Assembly (NCBI GenBank): GCA_905213155.1
Contig: CAJMHI010000013.1
Location: 1 to 41,192 of the forward strand
DNA length: 41,192 bases
Direction: 5' to 3'
From: an uncultured Acidaminococcus sp.
Lineage (GTDB): Bacteria > Bacillota > Negativicutes > Acidaminococcales > Acidaminococcaceae
Shown here piece by piece: positions 8,358-16,455 of the stretch (the stretch's first letter is position 1; every line of letters starts with the position of its first letter). Under the pieces are notes generated by a model. It was not told the DNA's origin and ran no database searches. It saw only the letters and a list, made by a program, of their open reading frames with translations. The translations under genes and the position numbers were made by a program.

Positions 8358-9222
8358 GCGAAGTACCCTCCCGGTTTCTATCCATACGCCAGCAAAAATA
8401 TCTAGCTACGATGGTAAATCCTACAACAATGAGCATAAGGAGCGCACTGGTGACACTGGCTACCTGTGCGGCATCCGGTGCCAGCGCTTCCGTGCGCATC
8501 ACCCAGATATGCAGCGCCAGGGTTTCTCCGGGCCGCAGCGGATTCAAGGCGCAGGTAGAGGACGCCAGGTTCCAGCTGCCCCAGTCTATATCTGTGCTCA
8601 TACCCGCTGTAAACAGCAGAGCTGCCGTCTCTCCGAAGCCACGCCCGGCTGCTAAAATCATTCCTGTCTCAATCCGTTGATAGCAGGCCGGGAGGAGCAC
8701 ATGCCAAATGGTCTGCCAGCGGGACGCTCCAAGGCCCAAAGACCCCATGGTATATTCCGGAGGCAGATCTTTAAGAGCGTTTTCCGTCACGCTGGTCATA
8801 AGGGGCAGCGTCAAAATAGAAACGGATAAAGCCCCCGCCAAAAGGTTCCACTGGCTGCCCGTCATCACGATAAAGACCAGATATCCAAAGAGCCCCACAA
8901 CAATAGAGGGCAGAGATGCCAGCGTCTCTACCGCCATGCGAACCCACTGCACCACTTTACCGTCTTTGGCATATTCCGCCAGATAAATGCCCGCCGGAAC
9001 GCCCCAAAGGGTACTGAATACCAGTGCCAAAAGGACCAAATACAAGGTATTGAAAAACATGTCCCGGAGATCCAGCAGGATCTCCATGGAAAATCCAGCA
9101 ATGCCCTGCCCCACCACTTGCAGGATAAACCCTAGGAGTAGAAGAGCCGCTCCAAAAGCTCCGGCTGCCACCAGGAGGCTCATGAGGCGAGCCACCTTTT
9201 TTTTCATCGCAATTGCGTGCAT
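8350..9222 (-). CDS. pstA: Phosphate ABC transporter permease PstA
   Basis: A 290-residue inner-membrane permease with about six hydrophobic segments. The binding-protein-dependent transport motif includes GLGASRWQTIWHVLLPAC, and the PstA-typical EYAKDGK and ETLASLPSIVVGL stretches are present. It pairs with PstC to form the phosphate channel. The start at 9222 uses GGAGGGG lying over the end of pstC. Confidence 0.93.
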   Translation of the reverse strand: MHAIAMKKKVARLMSLLVAAGAFGAALLLLGFILQVVGQGIAGFSMEILLDLRDMFFNTLYLVLLALVFSTLWGVPAGIYLAEYAKDGKVVQWVRMAVETLASLPSIVVGLFGYLVFIVMTGSQWNLLAGALSVSILTLPLMTSVTENALKDLPPEYTMGSLGLGASRWQTIWHVLLPACYQRIETGMILAAGRGFGETAALLFTAGMSTDIDWGSWNLASSTCALNPLRPGETLALHIWVMRTEALAPDAAQVASVTSALLMLIVVGFTIVARYFCWRMDRNREGTSHA

Positions 9223-9225
9223 CGC

Positions 9226-10206
9226 TTACCCCTCCGCTTCCACTTGCATGGGATCTCTGCCAAAATGGTGAATGGTGAAAATCAGCGCAAAGCTGATACC
9301 AAAGAGAAGGAGTGCCAGCGTCCACAGCGCTGCACTGTATTCCCCGCCTTCCATGGCGCCGCCCATATCATTGGCCAGTACCGTGGTCATGGTGCTGGCC
9401 GGCAAAAACAGGGAGGACGGGAACCGTTTCATCTGCCCGATGACCATCGCTACCGCCATGGCTTCCCCCAAGGCCCGTGCCAAGCCTAAAATCACTCCGG
9501 TGAGAATCCCTCGCCGGGCCGACGGCAAAATCACATGGCAGATGGTTTCCCACCGGGTAGCCCCCAGTCCATAGGAAGCATCCCGCCAGCTTTGCGGCAC
9601 CGCCAGCATGGCATCCGCCGTCATGGTGGTAATCACAGGAAAAATCATAACAGCCAGCACAATGGCGGCTGCCAGTACGGAAAAGCCGTAGGGAATAGGA
9701 AATAGCTGCTGCAACAGCGGCACCAGCACGGTTACCCCTACCCAGCCATAAATCACGGAAGGGATTCCCGTAAATAGCTCCACCACCGGACGCAGCACAT
9801 GCCGAACGGTGGGACTTGCCATCTCCGCCAGATAAATCGCCGTCGCAAGAGATAGCGGCAGGGCAAACAGCAGCGCCAGAAAGCAGGTCACCAAAGACCC
9901 ACTGATGAACATGGCCGCTCCTACGTTGCCGCCGCCTGTCAGCCCGTCATACGGCGCCCAGGTTGCGGAAAACAAAAACTCCTGGAGGCTGTGGCCAAAT
10001 GCCCAGAAGGTACTGCTCCCCTTCCAGAACAGGAAGGCCGCCATCAAAAACGGCAACAGCGCAGCCCCCATCCCGCAGGCTGTCATGCCCAAGCGGGACA
10101 GGGATTCGCTGCGGTGCACCTGGCGCAACTGCTGCGTGGTTTGCTCCCTACCCTTGCGTTCAGTTGTGGGAAGTATCTTGATGTTGCATTTTACTGCTGA
10201 CTCCAT
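9226..10206 (-). CDS. pstC: Phosphate ABC transporter permease PstC
   Basis: A 326-residue permease with six membrane segments after a hydrophilic N-terminal tail of about 45 residues. PstC signatures include FTGIPSVIYGWVGV and YGLGATRWETICHVILPSA. The start is placed at 10206, because GAGGAG sits seven bases before that ATG; an in-frame ATG at 10233 has no such site. This makes a 47-bp overlap with the 3' end of pstS, unusually long for this operon. Confidence 0.88.
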   Translation of the reverse strand: MESAVKCNIKILPTTERKGREQTTQQLRQVHRSESLSRLGMTACGMGAALLPFLMAAFLFWKGSSTFWAFGHSLQEFLFSATWAPYDGLTGGGNVGAAMFISGSLVTCFLALLFALPLSLATAIYLAEMASPTVRHVLRPVVELFTGIPSVIYGWVGVTVLVPLLQQLFPIPYGFSVLAAAIVLAVMIFPVITTMTADAMLAVPQSWRDASYGLGATRWETICHVILPSARRGILTGVILGLARALGEAMAVAMVIGQMKRFPSSLFLPASTMTTVLANDMGGAMEGGEYSAALWTLALLLFGISFALIFTIHHFGRDPMQVEAEG

Positions 10207-11056
10207 ACCCAAGCTCCTCAATCCGGTTACCATATTCGCTGCTTACCAGGTAGTCAATAAATGTTTTTACAGCTGCCTTCGGGTTCTTGCGGGTATAAAT
10301 ATGTTCATACCCCCATACGTTATATTTCCCGCTGTAGGTGTTTTCCAGGTTCGGCGCTACCCCGTCAATAGCAAGGGCCGCCACCGTGCTGTTATCCTTC
10401 AGGTAGGGCAGCGCCACATAGCCGATAGCGCCTTTGTTCTGTGCCACACTTTGTACCAAAAGGCCGCTGTTATCGGTTTCCAGGGCTTTATTAGACGCCT
10501 CTTCTGCTCCCGCCAGGGCATATTTGGCAAATAAGGCCCGGGTGCCGCTGGTTTTCGGACGGGTTACCAGTACAATAGGTTCATCCGGCCCGCCCAATTC
10601 TTTCCAGTTGGTGACCTTGGCCGTAAATATATCCGTTAGCTGCTGTTTGGTCAGGCTTTTCACGGTACCTGCGACATCTTTATTGACAATGGTAGCTACC
10701 GTCATCACACAGATTTTATGGTCTTCCAGTTGGGCCGCCTGCTCCTTGGGCAGCTTGGATTCGGCCGGTACATCGGAATTACCCATGTCCACGGAGCCTT
10801 CCGCCACCTGCTTTAGCCCCATGCCGCTGCCGCCAGCATTTAAGCTGATGCGGATTTGCGGATTTTTCTTTTTAAAATATTCTGCCCCGTCTTTGACAAG
10901 GGGCAGCAAAGCAGAAGACCCGGAACCTGTAATGCTTTCCCCCTCGGAAGAGCCCGTAGCCGGTGTGACCTGTTTCCCGCCCCCACATCCTGTAAGCCCC
11001 ATTGCCAGGACAGCAGCCATACATAGCATCGTAATTTTTTTCAAATTTACTTTCAT
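10160..11056 (-). CDS. pstS: Phosphate-binding lipoprotein PstS
   Basis: A 298-residue substrate-binding lipoprotein. A lipobox LTGC lies at about residues 21-24 after a short signal peptide. The phosphate-pocket motifs are GSGSSALLP, AGGSGMGLKQV and PKTSGTRALF. As the first gene of the operon it captures phosphate outside the membrane and delivers it to PstC/PstA. The ATG at 11056 follows AAAGGGG. Direct TTTACA repeats lie upstream. Confidence 0.93.
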   Translation of the reverse strand: MKVNLKKITMLCMAAVLAMGLTGCGGGKQVTPATGSSEGESITGSGSSALLPLVKDGAEYFKKKNPQIRISLNAGGSGMGLKQVAEGSVDMGNSDVPAESKLPKEQAAQLEDHKICVMTVATIVNKDVAGTVKSLTKQQLTDIFTAKVTNWKELGGPDEPIVLVTRPKTSGTRALFAKYALAGAEEASNKALETDNSGLLVQSVAQNKGAIGYVALPYLKDNSTVAALAIDGVAPNLENTYSGKYNVWGYEHIYTRKNPKAAVKTFIDYLVSSEYGNRIEELGYGVSSKMQHQDTSHN

Positions 11057-11140
11057 TCATCATTCCCCTTTCTTTCCATACGCTGTTTTCTTCAGCCTGC
11101 TTTAAAGATACCAGCGCCATGTAAAAAGAAAGGGCAGGGG

Positions 11141-11160
11141 ATTGTAAAGAATTGTAAAGT
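11141..11160 (-). promoter_or_regulatory. Candidate Pho box upstream of pstS
   Basis: Tandem copies of TTTACA separated by 4 bp read on the minus strand (11143-11148 and 11153-11158, within a 10-bp period repeat CTTTACAAT). They resemble the TTAACA-type repeats bound by PhoP/PhoB. The -10 box downstream is not clear; TATCTT near 11105-11110 is the best guess. Confidence 0.45.
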
Positions 11161-11174
11161 TTTCCCCAGAAAGC

Positions 11175-11222
11175 AAAACACAGTTGCCAGCACGAATGCT
11201 TCCACGCTGACAGCCGTGTTTT
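11175..11222 (-). terminator. Hairpin terminator, minus strand
   Basis: Two 20-base arms (11175-11194 and 11203-11222) pair almost fully as minus-strand RNA when G-U pairs are allowed, and much less well as plus-strand RNA. The minus-strand 3' side is GTGTTTTGCTTTCT. It implies transcription from the 11.3-11.5 kb region on the minus strand. Confidence 0.55.
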
Positions 11223-11320
11223 TTCTTATGTTTTGCGTTCCGTAGTGCGCTATGGCGGTATTCCGTTCCCCCAGTGTGCAAACCTAAAATATAAGTACTC
11301 TCTTAATTCCTTATCCATAC

Positions 11321-11476
11321 TTATCCATATTTCATAAACAGCACGCCTGCAATCCATAAAATAATAATTACGGCATTCCAAAACCACAGATGATTATCCG
11401 ATACATATCCTTCAGGACAGATAAACCGCTCCTCCACAAATTCACGTCCGCTGATGGTATTATTACCCTTTTCCAA
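11321..11476 (-). other. Possible small membrane ORF or gene remnant (51 codons, TTG start)
   Basis: The stretch between pstS and the next gene (11057-11553) holds no conventional gene. On the minus strand it has an open frame of about 51 codons ending in a hydrophobic segment (about residues 31-48) and MKYG. There is no ATG at its start and no ribosome site, so it may be the 3' remnant of a larger gene. A minus-strand terminator-like hairpin lies 100 bp downstream. Function unknown. Confidence 0.25.
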
Positions 11477-11485
11477 ATTTTGTTT

Positions 11486-11515
11486 ATAACATTAGGAATC
11501 AAATTACTGTATAAT
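11486..11515 (+). promoter_or_regulatory. Promoter of the frameshifted lipoprotein gene
   Basis: TATAAT at 11510-11515 and ATAACA (4 of 6 matches to the -35 consensus) at 11486-11491 have an 18-bp spacer, about 40 bp before the ATG at 11554. Confidence 0.5.
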
Positions 11516-11553
11516 TAAAACAAGTAACTGCTAAAATAGATTTTTCAAACGAG

Positions 11554-12387
11554 ATGCTGCCTATGCATACTTTCCTGCAATGTGCCTTATCTTCTCTACT
11601 CACTGTATGTATCCTTCTGCTTTCGGGATGTTCGTTTTTATTGACTACGGAACAAGGAGATCCCTATACACCCGCCGATGTCGTTTCCATGGTAGAAAAA
11701 GAATTTGCTGCCCTTCAACCCCGCCTTGTCATCCAATCTACAGCAGTGGAGAAAGAAAAGCCCTTCCAGCGCAACCTCTACCACCTGCACGACCAAGCCC
11801 ATGACATCACTTTCACCTGCACAGCCAATGTAAAGCGCCCTACACTGCCATTCCCGGGAGGACAGCGGACCACCAATGCCCTGTTCAGTTATGCTAAGCC
11901 TATAGCCACTATATCAACGCCAAAATCATCCCCAGCGCAGCTACCCGGGACATCCGTCTGGCTACGGAGGCAGAAGCCCGGGAACTGCATACCTCCAAAC
12001 TGACGAGAACGGTAGGGATGGGGGACAAAATATCTCTGTTTCAGGCCAATCATTTCGTTTTTGTCAATGCTGATACAACAGGAGAAGATGCCGCAAACCT
12101 ATGTAAACAAATATACCATCTCTACCGCCCCCATAATGATGATGCCCTTTTACGCACATTGGGAGTACGGGACATTGCCTTTTATTATCTGCCTTCCGGC
12201 CAGGGTGATTTTAAAAAAAGCCGTTTACCTCATGACCTTCCGCATCAATGAAGAAGGGCACAAGGAATGGAACAAAGTCTTGAAAGATAATGTAAATGGT
12301 CCTCCGGATATAACAGATGCAAACACCTTGGAAAGAGAATTAGCGAACCATTTTCAACATCTCATCCGTCAAGCTGCAGCAAGGTAA
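11554..12387 (+). pseudogene. Lipoprotein gene broken by two compensating frameshifts
   Basis: The reading frame opens at 11554 with a signal peptide and lipobox LSGC, and continues to about 11895. The homologous-looking sequence then continues one frame away (SHYINAKIIPSAATRDIRLATE and on through LCKQIYHLYRPHNDD) to about 12215. At an A7 run (GATTTTAAAAAAAGCC) it moves back to the first frame and ends at 12387 with LANHFQHLIRQAAAR. One base seems lost near 11900 and one A gained near 12215. Joined, the parts give a lipoprotein of about 277 residues of unrecognised family. Sequencing error at the homopolymer cannot be excluded. Confidence 0.6.
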
Positions 12388-12476
12388 GCCAAAGCAGAAA
12401 GGGTACGAAGAAATCATTTCTTTATGGTCTTCTTCACATTTCATTCTTATATAAATATCCTTCAATAGTTCTTCTG

Positions 12477-12926
12477 TCATAGCGGCCTCCGATATTGAGT
12501 GACCTTAATCCCGTAGCTTTTGGTTTCTTTTTTCAGCCTCTCAAGCAATTTATCGATTCTCTTCGACTTTCCAAAAAAGACTGTCACTGTCTCCCCTTGT
12601 TTTCGTTCTATATACATAGTGTACCTTAGACCGGATCCCATTCTTCTGCCAAAATAGCCGATGATTTTGATGCTTTGTATTGTGTTCATGGGAATCACTC
12701 TCTTGCCGAAAAATAGAGCTGAATGGATATAAAAATTGCCCCGGGCTATATGATAAGGTGCCCAAAACGCTCCGCCGCTGCGATGAACTGCGTATGCTCT
12801 GCGCAGAAAAAGAACGGTGCAAACAGAGACAATAAGAATCAACAAGGAGCGGCTCACATAGTCATTCCAAGCAAATTCCATCCCTGTCAAAAGATATTCC
12901 ACCAATTTGCACCCCGCCCTTCTCAA
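12477..12926 (-). CDS. Hypothetical membrane protein with PH-like domain
   Basis: About 149 residues: one or two N-terminal hydrophobic segments (about 24-42), then a soluble region with FYIHSALFFGKRVIPMNTIQSIKII and a Lys/Arg-rich C-terminal tail, resembling small membrane proteins with a bacterial PH-like fold. The start is uncertain. The open frame begins with TTG at 12926, six bases after the neighbour's stop and with no ribosome site; an internal TTG (12905) preceded by GGCGGGG and an ATG at 12881 are alternatives. It forms a pair with the next gene. No function can be named. Confidence 0.5.
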   Translation of the reverse strand: MRRAGCKLVEYLLTGMEFAWNDYVSRSLLILIVSVCTVLFLRRAYAVHRSGGAFWAPYHIARGNFYIHSALFFGKRVIPMNTIQSIKIIGYFGRRMGSGLRYTMYIERKQGETVTVFFGKSKRIDKLLERLKKETKSYGIKVTQYRRPL

Positions 12927-12932
12927 AGGTTG

Positions 12933-13472
12933 TCAAGATTCACATGCACTGCACATTCTCTCCATATTTCTCATTACCGCTTCACCCATCTCAAGCAGCT
13001 TCTCCATATCCGATAAGCTACTTGTTCCAAAAATATTAAAAGAAAGATGGCCGGTAATCGTTTTATACTGATAGGGTCTGGCTCTAAATGATATTTCATC
13101 CGTTTCCGTGTATATATCTACCCTCGCCAGTTTGTCATGGGCCGCTTTTATTTCACAGGATAAGACCTCATCGTGCATAACTTCATTCCCATTTGCCCGG
13201 ATACTGATATCTAAATTATCCAATTGAATGAAAAAGTCCTTCGTCACACTTTTTCGAATTTTCCCGGCCAAAAGATAGGACATATACAGTCCCGGCAAAA
13301 ATAGCAGCCAGCAGACCCAGTACATCCGGTACATTTTAAGAAGACCCAAAAGGCCTGAGTAATGTAGCACTAAGACGGTGGCTAAAATAGGAAGCACCAG
13401 AGCTGCCGGAAAACATAGTCCTATGATCCTATCCCCGTGTGCCGTTACTGCCTTAAATCGATATGTTTTCAT
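12933..13472 (-). CDS. Hypothetical membrane protein (two TM segments plus soluble domain)
   Basis: A 179-residue protein with two membrane segments (about 17-38 and 50-68) followed by a cytosolic domain rich in charged beta-strand-like stretches (FFIQLDNLDISIRANG, VDIYTETDEISFRARP). The architecture parallels the downstream gene, suggesting a pair of related PH-like membrane proteins. The ATG at 13472 follows CGGGAG. Base composition is lower in GC than the flanking core genes. No family recognised with certainty. Confidence 0.6.
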   Translation of the reverse strand: MKTYRFKAVTAHGDRIIGLCFPAALVLPILATVLVLHYSGLLGLLKMYRMYWVCWLLFLPGLYMSYLLAGKIRKSVTKDFFIQLDNLDISIRANGNEVMHDEVLSCEIKAAHDKLARVDIYTETDEISFRARPYQYKTITGHLSFNIFGTSSLSDMEKLLEMGEAVMRNMERMCSACES

Positions 13473-13553
13473 TTCTGGATCTCCCGACCAATACCTTCAA
13501 CGTATTTCTCTTTCTGAGTTAGCATTCCAGGATTATTGTCCCACTATATAGAA

Positions 13554-13955
13554 TCAGCAAATAAATAAACACAAGTATATTCCTAAGCCAAAAAATATTT
13601 TTGATTTTAAAGAAAGATGGGGAAACACTTTCTCAGCTTCCGCTTTGGCAGAAAAGCTTTTCAGCAATTTATAATACGCTGTTCCTAAGGAAAGACAGCC
13701 TATCCCTATAAGGAATACGAAGGTATAAATTAGGCTTGAGACATATCTTGCCGACACAAAAGCCGAAGCCACTACACATATACAACTTCCCAGGAAAATC
13801 AGTCTGGTCAGATTACTGAAAAACCGATAGGAAGAAGGGAAATCTTGCTCTCGTCTATATACTTTATAATACTCATAACCAACAATGGGTAGAAGCAGAA
13901 ATACAACAAGCAAGCGAAAATCATACTGAAAAAGGCGAAAACAGAGCTCTATCAT
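13554..13955 (-). CDS. Hypothetical polytopic membrane protein
   Basis: A 133-residue protein with about four hydrophobic segments and little else (RLLVVFLLLPIVGYEYY, LIFLGSCICVVASAFV, LIYTFVFLIGIGCLS, IFFGLGIYLCLFIC). The start is put at 13955, because AAAGGA lies seven bases before this ATG; the open frame extends 14 codons further upstream without a ribosome site. It shares the lower GC of the surrounding accessory stretch. Not recognised. Confidence 0.55.
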   Translation of the reverse strand: MIELCFRLFQYDFRLLVVFLLLPIVGYEYYKVYRREQDFPSSYRFFSNLTRLIFLGSCICVVASAFVSARYVSSLIYTFVFLIGIGCLSLGTAYYKLLKSFSAKAEAEKVFPHLSLKSKIFFGLGIYLCLFIC

Positions 13956-14107
13956 TGATGTATCCTTTTCCACACCGTGACAGTCACACCAAAACAAAGG
14001 ATGGGTAAACTGGGTGTGCGTTTCAAGATGTCCCGCTTTTTATTGAGGAGCCCCAAATGAAATGGAGATTTTTGATGATGATTTTGGGTTTAGCTTATCA
14101 CATACAC

Positions 14108-14353
14108 TCATCTTACAATTAACCAAAATTTTATTTCCGTATATAGCATTATGATACGGGGGTGCGGACATTTTTTTAGACACCCACACCCAACCCCTCT
14201 CACTGTAGCAGCCTCTTCAGGTGTTAGTGCTCTTGTATTAAGTTCCTTTATAATTTGTTCCCCTATCGAGCATTGGATTTTAACCTCTGCAATGGACTTG
14301 CTAGCAGCCATAAACTTTAGTTTTTCCACCAGGTCCACAGCTCCATACCCCAT
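14108..14353 (-). CDS. Hypothetical 81-residue protein with Cys-containing C-terminal part
   Basis: A small ORF starting 11 bp after the DUF4143 ATPase stop, with a weak AGAAG ribosome site. It has an N-terminal amphipathic helix-like half, then LTPEEAATVRG followed by GVGCGCLKKCPHPRI. The conserved-looking acidic stretch followed by a Gly-Cys-rich tail is reminiscent of a precursor peptide, but no modification or export gene is adjacent. It may equally be a remnant of a larger gene. Confidence 0.35.
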   Translation of the reverse strand: MGYGAVDLVEKLKFMAASKSIAEVKIQCSIGEQIIKELNTRALTPEEAATVRGVGCGCLKKCPHPRIIMLYTEIKFWLIVR

Positions 14354-14364
14354 TCACTTCTTCG

Positions 14365-15567
14365 CTACTCTTTTTCCAACAAGAAATCTACAATATTTTG
14401 CTTACGGATGCCGTTGTAATCCTCAATATAATCCCGGTCCATGGTAAGCAGGATTTTTTCGTACTGGTCCGGGATTTTCTGCAGGGGCACTAGTTCCCGT
14501 TCCAAGGTATGGGGATCCTGCACGGAGGCGGCGACCTGGTAATAGGCCTTTCGGTCCGGCCTTGTAGCTACAAAATCCACTTCCAAATTTCCTAATTTTC
14601 CCACGCCTACTTCATACCCCCTGCGTCGGAGTTCCAGATAAACCACATTTTCCAGAATATGCCCATAGTCCCCGGTACGAAATCCCAAAAGCATATTCCG
14701 CAGGCCTGTATCCACGATATAGAATTTTTCCAGGGTTCTCAAATATAATTTCCCTTTGATATCAAATCGCCTGGCCCGGTAAAAGATAAAGGCTTCTTCC
14801 AGCATGCCCAGATAGTTGTCGATAGTAATGACCGATGTCTTCCGCCCTTTGCTGGTCAGGTAGCCGCTGATTTTAGCCGTGGAAATGGGATTACCAATGG
14901 TATCTGCCAAATAGCGAACCACAGTCCCCAACAGTGCCGGATCCCGGACGTCATTGCACTGCACAATATCTTTCATCAGTACTGTGTCATATACACCGGA
15001 CAATACGGTTTTGATAGTTTCCGTCGTTTGCGGAAGCGCCGGGATAATCGGCATCCCCCCAAAGCGCAGGTACTGTTGAAACGCCGTATCCGGGGTACGT
15101 GCCGCCTCAGGACTAAACTGCAAATATTCTTGAAAAGAAAGCGGAAAGACCTGGATTTCCACATACCGTCCCGACAGCAGGGTAGAAATTTCAGAAGATA
15201 GGAGTTTCGCATTGGAGCCGGTCAGGTATATATCGCAAAGGCCCTCGGCAAATAGGGAGTTAATCGCCCTCTCCCAGCCGAGAACCTGCTGAATTTCATC
15301 CAGTAGCAGATACACAGGAGCTTTTCCCTGAATTTTTTCTTTCAGCATAGTGTACAGCTGGTGATAGTTCCGCACTGCATCCAGCCCCATCCATTCAAAG
15401 TTCAGATGGATGATATTGTCCGCTGGGACATGCTGGTCTTTTAAATACTGTTCATACAAGTCCAGCAGTGTGGATTTTCCCGACCGCCGCAGCCCCGTAA
15501 TTACTTTAATCAGGGGCTTATCCCGAAAGCTGATGATTTTATTTAAGTATACTTCTCTTTTTATCAT
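14365..15567 (-). CDS. AAA-family ATPase with DUF4143 domain
   Basis: A 400-residue ATPase of the AAA_14/DUF4143 family. Walker A is GLRRSGKST (about 24-33) and Walker B VYLLLDEIQ (about 86-94), with TGSNAKLL as sensor-like motif. The DUF4143 C-terminal domain includes YLGMLEEAFIFYRARRFD and a PD-(D/E)XK-like stretch around GKLGNLEVDFVA. These ATPases are common, often stand alone, and have no well-defined role. The ATG follows GAGAGA. The promoter region is very AT-rich and contains a 13-bp direct repeat, suggesting later acquisition. Confidence 0.8.
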   Translation of the reverse strand: MIKREVYLNKIISFRDKPLIKVITGLRRSGKSTLLDLYEQYLKDQHVPADNIIHLNFEWMGLDAVRNYHQLYTMLKEKIQGKAPVYLLLDEIQQVLGWERAINSLFAEGLCDIYLTGSNAKLLSSEISTLLSGRYVEIQVFPLSFQEYLQFSPEAARTPDTAFQQYLRFGGMPIIPALPQTTETIKTVLSGVYDTVLMKDIVQCNDVRDPALLGTVVRYLADTIGNPISTAKISGYLTSKGRKTSVITIDNYLGMLEEAFIFYRARRFDIKGKLYLRTLEKFYIVDTGLRNMLLGFRTGDYGHILENVVYLELRRRGYEVGVGKLGNLEVDFVATRPDRKAYYQVAASVQDPHTLERELVPLQKIPDQYEKILLTMDRDYIEDYNGIRKQNIVDFLLEKE

Positions 15568-15578
15568 AATATCTCTCG

Positions 15579-15660
15579 TTTCTATAGTATAAGTTATATT
15601 TTTATTATTTTTTATTTTTTTCTATAGTATACTATATAAATTTTTACTCATATATGTCAA
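15579..15660 (-). promoter_or_regulatory. Promoter and repeated operator-like sites of the DUF4143 ATPase gene
   Basis: On the minus strand a perfect -35 TTGACA (15655-15660) and a -10 TATAGT (15631-15636) have an 18-bp spacer. A 13-bp direct repeat TTTCTATAGTATA occurs at 15579-15591 and 15619-15631, 40 bp apart. The second copy lies in a perfect palindrome TATAGTATACTATA (15623-15636) over the -10 box. This looks like a repressor operator. Confidence 0.5.
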
Positions 15661-15747
15661 GGTCAGCCTAATAAAAGATCCAGATTTTTTTCGTATACTA
15701 GGCGGTTTGTGTGCTCTTATAAAGTGAAGGGAAAAGGAGGACAGGGC

Positions 15748-16455
15748 ATGATGAAAGAGAACGAAATCCGCCACACGATAATTATGATGTTTAAGGACGC
15801 ACTGGGAACCGTCCGCTCTATTAGGGTGCCCTTTGCCCGGCCGGATATAACAGGGCGCGAGGTACGCCAGGTGATGGAACTGATCATCTCCCTAGGTCGG
15901 GTCCTATCCAGGAACGGGCTGCCGCTGGTAACCATGGTAAAGGCCCGGCTGGTGACGGAAAAGATACTCTTTGTAGCCTCTAAGAATGCGATTAGGCCTT
16001 GCCCCGCAAGAGAGGCTCAGCCCATTTCCGCAAACAAAAAGAACTGCACGCATAGGGCGCACAGCTCTTTCACACACGCTTTATCACACAAGTTTCCGTT
16101 CATAGGGATCGCTGCTAATGCCTTGGGAAAGCACCTGTTTTGCCCATTCTTTAGCGGTAAAGAGGGAATGATCCCGGTAATTCCCACATTCTTTTTTCTG
16201 CGTCCCCGGCACGTCTTCCCACCGGGTTTCCAAAATCTCTTCCAGCGACTTTTTCAGGGCCTTCGCTACTTCTTCTGCGGAGTGATGCCCCCAGCACAGG
16301 AAATGAAACCCGGTGCGGCAGCCAAAGGGGGAACAGTCCAAATACCCTTTGATCTGCGGCCGCATATACAGTGCCAGCAGATGTTCCAGGGTATGCATGC
16401 CACCGGTGGGAATGGCCTGCACATTGGGCTGGGTGAGGCGCAGGTCATAGTTTGA
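15748..16455 (+). CDS. DUF2922-like protein whose frame runs on past its normal end
   Basis: The first 80 codons (to about 15987) match the pattern of the small DUF2922 family: MMFKDALGTVRSIRVP, then RPDITGREVRQVMELIIS, ending VTEKILFVASKN. The start at 15748 follows AAAGGAGG with a 7-base spacer. Family members are about 70-80 residues, but this frame has no stop there and stays open to 16455, passing 372 bp antisense into luxS. A TAG one frame away at 15993-15995 suggests a small indel removed the original stop. The extension is unlikely to be functional. Confidence 0.45.
   Translation: MMKENEIRHTIIMMFKDALGTVRSIRVPFARPDITGREVRQVMELIISLGRVLSRNGLPLVTMVKARLVTEKILFVASKNAIRPCPAREAQPISANKKNCTHRAHSSFTHALSHKFPFIGIAANALGKHLFCPFFSGKEGMIPVIPTFFFLRPRHVFPPGFQNLFQRLFQGLRYFFCGVMPPAQEMKPGAAAKGGTVQIPFDLRPHIQCQQMFQGMHATGGNGLHIGLGEAQVIV
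16031..16070 (-). terminator. Terminator of the DUF190-luxS operon
   Basis: A 14-bp stem (16038-16051 and 16057-16070) pairs completely as minus-strand RNA with three G-U pairs and is followed by TTTTTGTTT. The wobble pairs fix its orientation to the luxS strand. Confidence 0.8.

Noticed and set aside
12200..12230. Programmed -1 frameshift at the A7 run
   Set aside because: The shift needed is +1 relative to the incoming frame, not the -1 such slippery sites give, and an unrelated second frameshift exists upstream.
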